A stretch of DNA of 64,000 nucleotides from assembly GCF_000304475.1 (NCBI RefSeq), contig NC_018940.1, positions 1,426,001-1,490,000 of the forward strand, given 5' to 3'. The notes beneath the pieces are model-generated. The model ran no database searches, was not told the origin of the DNA, and was given only the letters and a program-made list of their open reading frames with translations. This document shows, piece by piece, positions 59,231 to 64,000 of this stretch. Made by a program: the position numbers and the translations under genes. Positions within the stretch are counted from its first letter, which is position 1. Each line of letters begins with the position of its first letter. This DNA comes from Kazachstania africana CBS 2517 (lineage: Eukaryota; Ascomycota; Saccharomycetes; Saccharomycetales; Saccharomycetaceae).

Positions 59231-60403
59231 TCAAAATAATGACGTTAGCAAAGCATAGTCAACATCATTTGCATTAGCGATGTATAACAAAACTTGAGCT
59301 TTGACAGGGGTCAAGTAACCACCGGCAATTGCTCCCTCTGGAACTGCATCAGTACTAACATAGCTCAATGGACCAACTGTCTTGGCGTACACAACAGGCA
59401 TGGTATTATTTGCAATACTTACTGCCGTACTATTGGTTGCTGGACCAGAAACGACAACGACCAAACCACTTAAAGTGGAAGCTAACGAATCTACAGTGCT
59501 TGCGAGATAAGTTGCATCGTAGACAACTGGGACTAATATCCTGCTAGAAACATTTTGATAGGCGTGAGCATCAGTAAACATAGTGTAATTTGTTCTAATT
59601 GTTGAGTCAGTGCCGATGAAAGCCGGTAAAGAAGCATCATTGTAGAAAATAACTTCGTCTTGGTCATTAACGATACCTATTGGAATACCAGCGCCTGGAG
59701 CATCGGAGGGGCCGAAAATACCTGAATAAATCAAACCACGTCTATCCACGACTAATGCACCGCGTCCAGCAGCAGAGGTACTATTAGCAACTAGAATACC
59801 TAAGGCAACATCATCAGTAACGACAATTGGTGTCGTAGTGTCAAGGACAACGGCAGTGAAGAAACCTAAACCTTCCAAACCTCTTCTACTAGAAGTAATA
59901 ACAACGGCCTTAGTGTCGTTAGTTAAGAGCTCATCGACAGTTGCAGATACATTATACAATTGAGTGGCATTCAATGGAAGAGATGTGTTAAATAAAACAG
60001 TATAGTTTAGATGGGTTTGATTGAGAATTGGAACGATACCGCCAGTGACGACAACTTGCAATTCCTCTGGAACAGCTGGAAAAGTGAAGTTCGTCAAGTT
60101 CGAATAATTTGCAGTTCCATTGGACACAATAGGAATAGTGATATTTGTTGCATTTGTAAAATTGAAGCCCTGGAGGGTGTTTGGAACAGCAGTAGCATTA
60201 GCAGCAGCTACGGTCGTTGTAACAGTTGCAACACCAGTAGTGTTTGTATAATTTGTGTCATATCCAATGCTTGTTGCGTTTACAAAGGAAGTTGCATTAG
60301 CACGAGAGTCGTCCTTTCTAAAGGTTAACCTTTTCCATATTGGCGTGGCTTCGGCGACAGAACTAGTAGCGACCAAAGCTGATAAAATAAAACCTAACTT
60401 CAT
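59231..60403 (-). CDS. YGP1: Secreted stress glycoprotein with an inactive asparaginase fold
   Basis: 390 residues. A signal peptide (MKLGFILSALVATSSVAEA) is followed by a Kex2 dibasic K24-R25. More than 20 N-glycosylation sequons crowd the N-terminal half. From about 120 the sequence follows S. cerevisiae Ygp1/Sps100 (VVVTGGIVPILNQ, NATQLYNVSATVDELL, RGLIYSGIF, IVNDQDEVIFYNDAS, GGYLTPVKAQVLLYIA). The same order is that of type II asparaginases, but the catalytic TGGTIA and HGTD motifs are gone. Ygp1 is a cell-wall-associated glycoprotein induced on nutrient limitation. Position next to CBK1 favours YGP1 over its partner SPS100. No GPI signal. Confidence 0.92.
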   Translation of the reverse strand: MKLGFILSALVATSSVAEATPIWKRLTFRKDDSRANATSFVNATSIGYDTNYTNTTGVATVTTTVAAANATAVPNTLQGFNFTNATNITIPIVSNGTANYSNLTNFTFPAVPEELQVVVTGGIVPILNQTHLNYTVLFNTSLPLNATQLYNVSATVDELLTNDTKAVVITSSRRGLEGLGFFTAVVLDTTTPIVVTDDVALGILVANSTSAAGRGALVVDRRGLIYSGIFGPSDAPGAGIPIGIVNDQDEVIFYNDASLPAFIGTDSTIRTNYTMFTDAHAYQNVSSRILVPVVYDATYLASTVDSLASTLSGLVVVVSGPATNSTAVSIANNTMPVVYAKTVGPLSYVSTDAVPEGAIAGGYLTPVKAQVLLYIANANDVDYALLTSLF

Positions 60404-61867
60404 ATTTATTTTTCGATTATCAGAGGTTTCTTTTCAATAGATACTTGAGATGGTTGAATTATAGAAGATAGTTAAGATATAGAAAATATCAAAGGAATAA
60501 ATAAGATATAAGTTGCACATTATATATATATTTTTCCCGAGGGATTATTGTCGAGGTTATTTCACATAGAACTCGATGACCTTCTTATTTGTTACCCATC
60601 ACCCTTTTTTTATGGAGTCCACTAATGCCAAAGATAATCTTAAAAATCCCTTGCGCAGATATTGTTATTGGCTGTATGTAGGCATCGACTGCCCCGTAGT
60701 TAAGTTTACTCAACAGCTCCTTTGAGAATCTTAATATCTTGGCGATAGACAATTATATTGGCATGCGATGACCATTCTGTTTATTTTACTATACGTATTT
60801 TATTAGGGAAATGACTTCAAGAAGCATATTCTACACTTATCTTTCCAAGTTGGGACGTACGCTGGGGGCATCCCTTCTAAGATGTGGAGCCCCAAAGCTA
60901 ATAAGTACATGCAAGGGCTTCTTTAATTGGTGCCAATTATGATATAGCCCGTTTGAGTTCCAAGGCCAGACTGATCACAGATTTAGCGGTGAGCTTCTCT
61001 CTATACCTTTAAACTTAATTGGAAATATAGCTACTACCAAAATACCTAATTTGGCATTCTAAGTGGTTTCTTCTCCTCCGGGATTCCACTGTCACCCACG
61101 AAGCAACATACAGAGAGAGGGAGAGAGAGAAAATCCGTATTTCTACGGAAAAGGCCCCGTTTAGTACGGAGATGAATGAGTTTCCGACTTGGTTTCCCGA
61201 AGAACTCGCCGCAGAAAATCTCAAAGTGATCGGCATGACAACAAAGAGCATCTCGATGAATTTGGGAAAGCATCAATGAGACCGCTTTTTGTTTCCCACG
61301 GAGTTGGCAAGACAGTAAAAGGACAGTTAAGACCAAGATAACAATATGAGGGGATAAACTAATTTTTTTGTGTCAATTGGTTCTTAACTTTCCCAAAACA
61401 AGGAGATTTTGTCTAGTTCTACATCTAGAGTTCTTGTGTGAGTGAATTACTTTATTCGTGAGGTGGATGTAATCCCCTTCAATGTATTGTATAGTCTTTC
61501 ACATAATAAAACATACACAAAAGTCTCTTTTCCATATTTTGCCGCCATTAAGTGCCATCCACAAAACTTTGTAACCCATTTGGGAGGCATGCCTGTTGTA
61601 AATCTTCGCTTATACGCTCTTTACCCAGTATGCACTAAAGATGGGAAATCGATACTTATATAAATTATTTATTCACATAATTCTGTTTGTTTCTATAGAG
61701 ACACTGTCACTTTTTTAAGGCGTCCGAACTCAGGGATGTATATAGTTTCTTTAACAGAATTAATAGTCCATTTTATGCTTGCTATAGAAAAATTATAAAT
61801 GTTAGAGAGCTCTTTAAAGAACGCTAATATATCTATCCAAAACACCATAATACGAATAAATAGCCGT
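60404..61867. other. YGP1 promoter and spacer to CBK1
   Basis: About 1.5 kb without a credible gene; frames of 60-96 codons overlap on both strands. TATATATATAT at 60521-60531 lies about 120 bases before YGP1. AGGGG near 61347 and CCCCT near 61473 are possible stress elements; a (GA)n-like run is at about 61110-61131. Large promoters are expected for this starvation-induced gene. Confidence 0.5.
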
Positions 61868-64000
61868 CTATAATGCATTTTTCCTCGTCAAATAATCAAA
61901 CCTAGAGTAAGTGTAACCAATAAATGGTAAATCTTCCTTGACAGCCCCATTATTAACATTACCTTGCTTCATCATCTCTTCTCTTTGCTTGGCAGCATGT
62001 ACCATAGCTGGAGAATCTGGTACATTTTCTAATTCATCAGTTGGGAAAAATCTTGTATCAGTTATTGAACTCAATTTTGGAATATAGGGCGCTTCAACCT
62101 GTCTGATCGTATTCCAATCAACACCACGGAAGAATGGATGGTTCTTGATCTCATCTGCACCGCCATGTCTACCCAATCTTTGATCTGCATGCGATAGAAG
62201 TCTTCGGATTAAATCTTCAGCTTCATAAGAAATATGAATATCGTCGGGAAATTGTAAAGTTTGTTCAAAATTCATAATTTTACGATACGTTTCTTGTGGA
62301 GTCTCCGAGCAAAAGGGTGGCCAACCTATTAAACATTCATACATGATGGCACCAAGAGACCACCAATCACATTCTTGACCGTAACCTTGGTACAGAAAGA
62401 TTTCAGGTGCAATATAATCTGGTGTACCCACAGTAGAGTATGCCATTAGACGACGAGACTTTCTCCAGGTTTGGATTTGTTGTCTGTTCGACATGGTTAG
62501 ATTGATCGAGTCTACTATCATTGTTTGCCTATTATTGCCATTATTATTCACAGTCTGACCTGGTTTAGTTAAACCACCATTAGCTTGATCTTCTTGCAGT
62601 AGTTTTTTATAATAATTCGAGTCATGAGTTTTGTGGAAACCAGTAGAAAGACCAAAATCAGATAACTTGATGTGTCCTCTGATATCAATAAGAATATTGT
62701 CAGGCTTTATATCCCTATGAATGAACCCTAGTTTATGAACTGTTTCAATTGCTAGTATACACTCTGCCATGTAAAACCTGGTGACATCCTCAGTAAATAA
62801 TTGCCATCTAATCAACATTGTCATCAAATCACCGCCCGGTAAAAATTCCATGATTAAATAAAGGTATTGAGCATCTTGGAAGGAATAATATAAGGAAACC
62901 ACCCATGGAGAATCACTACCGGCAAGAACATCTCTTTCTGCTTTGACATGAGCTAATTGATCTTTCTTATACATTTCTGATTTTAAAAGTGTCTTCATAG
63001 CATATATTTTACCTGTATCTTTCTTTTGAACCAATCTGACTTCACCGAATGCACCTTTACCAATAACTTTAACAGTCTGGAAATCTTCTAATGATAATCT
63101 TGTTCTTCTTAATCTTAAAAACTGAGATTCCTTTTTACCCAAAGAACTTAATTGCCTTGATTTTCTTTCGTCGGACCAGTTATGCGACGTTAATTCACCC
63201 TCTAATTCTACCCGTCTCTCATTTCTTTCAATGGCATATTTGACTGATTGTTGATAAAAATTTTCAACTTTCAATTTTACAGCAGCAGCCCTATCTTGGG
63301 TGGCTTTAGATAATAAATCTGGCCTTCTTTCAAAGAACATGTAATTGTTGTCGCCATTAGAACTAGCGTTATTAGAACTAGCATTCATATTCTGCAATTG
63401 ATGTGGTTGTGATGCTTGAAAATTTCTAGTTGGAGTCTGTTGAATTGCCTGGTTATAATGATTTTGACTGTGCTGAATTGGTGTCATTACAGTGTTCATA
63501 TTATTTTGGTGCTGGCTATAATCTGATTCATTTGAATAATGACTAGGAGGATATGGAGCTGCAGGTTGGGAGAAGTTATTAACACTTGCACCGCTATTAT
63601 CATTCCGTACATGTGGTTGCTGCTGTATCATGCTATTTGAATTATTGTTATGCTTGAAAATTCCAGTCATTGCTGGTGGTTGTTGTTGTTGTTGTTGTTG
63701 TTGTTGTGCATTATTCATTAAATTTGGTGGAATATAGTTATTTTGGTGAGTCGGTGTAGTAGGATAGTTTAACCCCGGAAGATCTGTGAAACCGCCATGC
63801 ACTACGTTTCCATTCCCTTCTTCTTGTAACTGATCTTGTAACGATTGATGCGAATTTTGTTGCCTCATATAGTTATTACTAAAACCTGCAACAGGTGGTC
63901 TCTGGATCTGTTGATACATATCCATTTCGGGTTCGTACGGCTGTTGTTGTTGTTGCTGCTGGTACGAATTGCCAGATCCAGAAGAATTGTTATACGGGTT
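61868..64000 (-). CDS. CBK1: NDR/LATS kinase of the RAM network (5' end cut)
   Basis: Open to the right edge: 25 codons precede the first internal ATG in frame ([13 protein letters not shown], then Q6-7 and [11 protein letters not shown]), so the true start is just outside. The N-terminus is Q/N-rich; then the Mob2-binding N-terminal regulatory region ([20 protein letters not shown]), the kinase domain ([27 protein letters not shown]) with its long insert, the activation site [15 protein letters not shown] and the C-terminal hydrophobic motif RFFPTDE. Cbk1 with Mob2 controls Ace2, Ssd1, cell separation and wall growth. The C-terminal 450 residues are nearly identical to S. cerevisiae. Neighbour of YGP1 as in YNL160W/YNL161W. 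Confidence 0.96.
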   Translation of the reverse strand, partial: NPYNNSSGSGNSYQQQQQQQPYEPEMDMYQQIQRPPVAGFSNNYMRQQNSHQSLQDQLQEEGNGNVVHGGFTDLPGLNYPTTPTHQNNYIPPNLMNNAQQQQQQQQQPPAMTGIFKHNNNSNSMIQQQPHVRNDNSGASVNNFSQPAAPYPPSHYSNESDYSQHQNNMNTVMTPIQHSQNHYNQAIQQTPTRNFQASQPHQLQNMNASSNNASSNGDNNYMFFERRPDLLSKATQDRAAAVKLKVENFYQQSVKYAIERNERRVELEGELTSHNWSDERKSRQLSSLGKKESQFLRLRRTRLSLEDFQTVKVIGKGAFGEVRLVQKKDTGKIYAMKTLLKSEMYKKDQLAHVKAERDVLAGSDSPWVVSLYYSFQDAQYLYLIMEFLPGGDLMTMLIRWQLFTEDVTRFYMAECILAIETVHKLGFIHRDIKPDNILIDIRGHIKLSDFGLSTGFHKTHDSNYYKKLLQEDQANGGLTKPGQTVNNNGNNRQTMIVDSINLTMSNRQQIQTWRKSRRLMAYSTVGTPDYIAPEIFLYQGYGQECDWWSLGAIMYECLIGWPPFCSETPQETYRKIMNFEQTLQFPDDIHISYEAEDLIRRLLSHADQRLGRHGGADEIKNHPFFRGVDWNTIRQVEAPYIPKLSSITDTRFFPTDELENVPDSPAMVHAAKQREEMMKQGNVNNGAVKEDLPFIGYTYSRFDYLTRKNAL

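Overview
The window is nuclear DNA of a budding yeast of the family Saccharomycetaceae, very probably a lineage that descends from the whole-genome duplication (WGD). The genes are compact and apparently intron-free. The proteins read directly as orthologues of Saccharomyces cerevisiae genes, and the order of neighbours follows S. cerevisiae chromosomes XIII, XVI and XIV. I recognise 32 protein-coding genes, two of them cut by the window edges. I see no tRNA, rRNA, retrotransposon, CRISPR or convincing point centromere. The genus cannot be fixed from the sequence alone; the poly-Q/poly-N tracts and AT-rich spacers would fit Kazachstania, Naumovozyma or relatives, but that is a guess.

Region 1 (1-10.4 kb) mixes the two WGD sister tracks: YPL225W (partial), FPY1 (YMR178W), NEW1 (YPL226W), SPT21 (YMR179W), a YMR181C/YPL229W-family protein and an RGM1/USV1-type zinc-finger regulator. 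Genes expected beside them (ALG5, CET1/CTL1, FAS2, SSO1/2) are absent, as expected after differential loss following WGD. A 4.9-kb stretch without a credible gene follows (10.35-15.26 kb).

Region 2 (15.3-41.5 kb) is collinear with S. cerevisiae YMR184W-YMR196W: a small protein at the ADD37 position, RTP1, HSC82 (Hsp90), YMR187C, MRPS17, GCV2, SGS1, SPG5, GYL1, MRPL24, ICY1 and YMR196W. RPL36A is missing between MRPL24 and ICY1.

Region 3 (41.6-46.2 kb) holds two genes I cannot place in the S. cerevisiae order: a B-box/DUF2009-like protein and a Zn2Cys6 transcription factor. They lie exactly where collinearity with chromosome XIII ends.

Region 4 (46.3-64 kb) corresponds to the YNL141W-YNL161W block with local shuffling: a YNL146W-like membrane protein, YNL144C, ASI2, PGA1, NSG2/NSG1, CUZ1, YCK2/YCK1, AAH1, GIM3, MEP2, YGP1 and CBK1 (partial).

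Functional themes are general housekeeping: translation (NEW1, two mitoribosomal proteins), chaperoning (HSC82, GIM3, RTP1), genome stability and cell cycle (SGS1, SPT21), nitrogen and one-carbon supply (MEP2, AAH1, GCV2), membrane quality control (ASI2, NSG2, PGA1) and growth signalling (YCK2, CBK1). Several promoters or 3' regions carry recognisable sites: G1/S boxes before SPT21 and SGS1, heat-shock elements before HSC82, a palindromic GATA pair before MEP2, and Puf3 sites after both mitoribosomal genes. Starts were moved to the first ATG wherever the longest open frame began at TTG or GTG. S. cerevisiae protein lengths and neighbours quoted below are recalled, not looked up.
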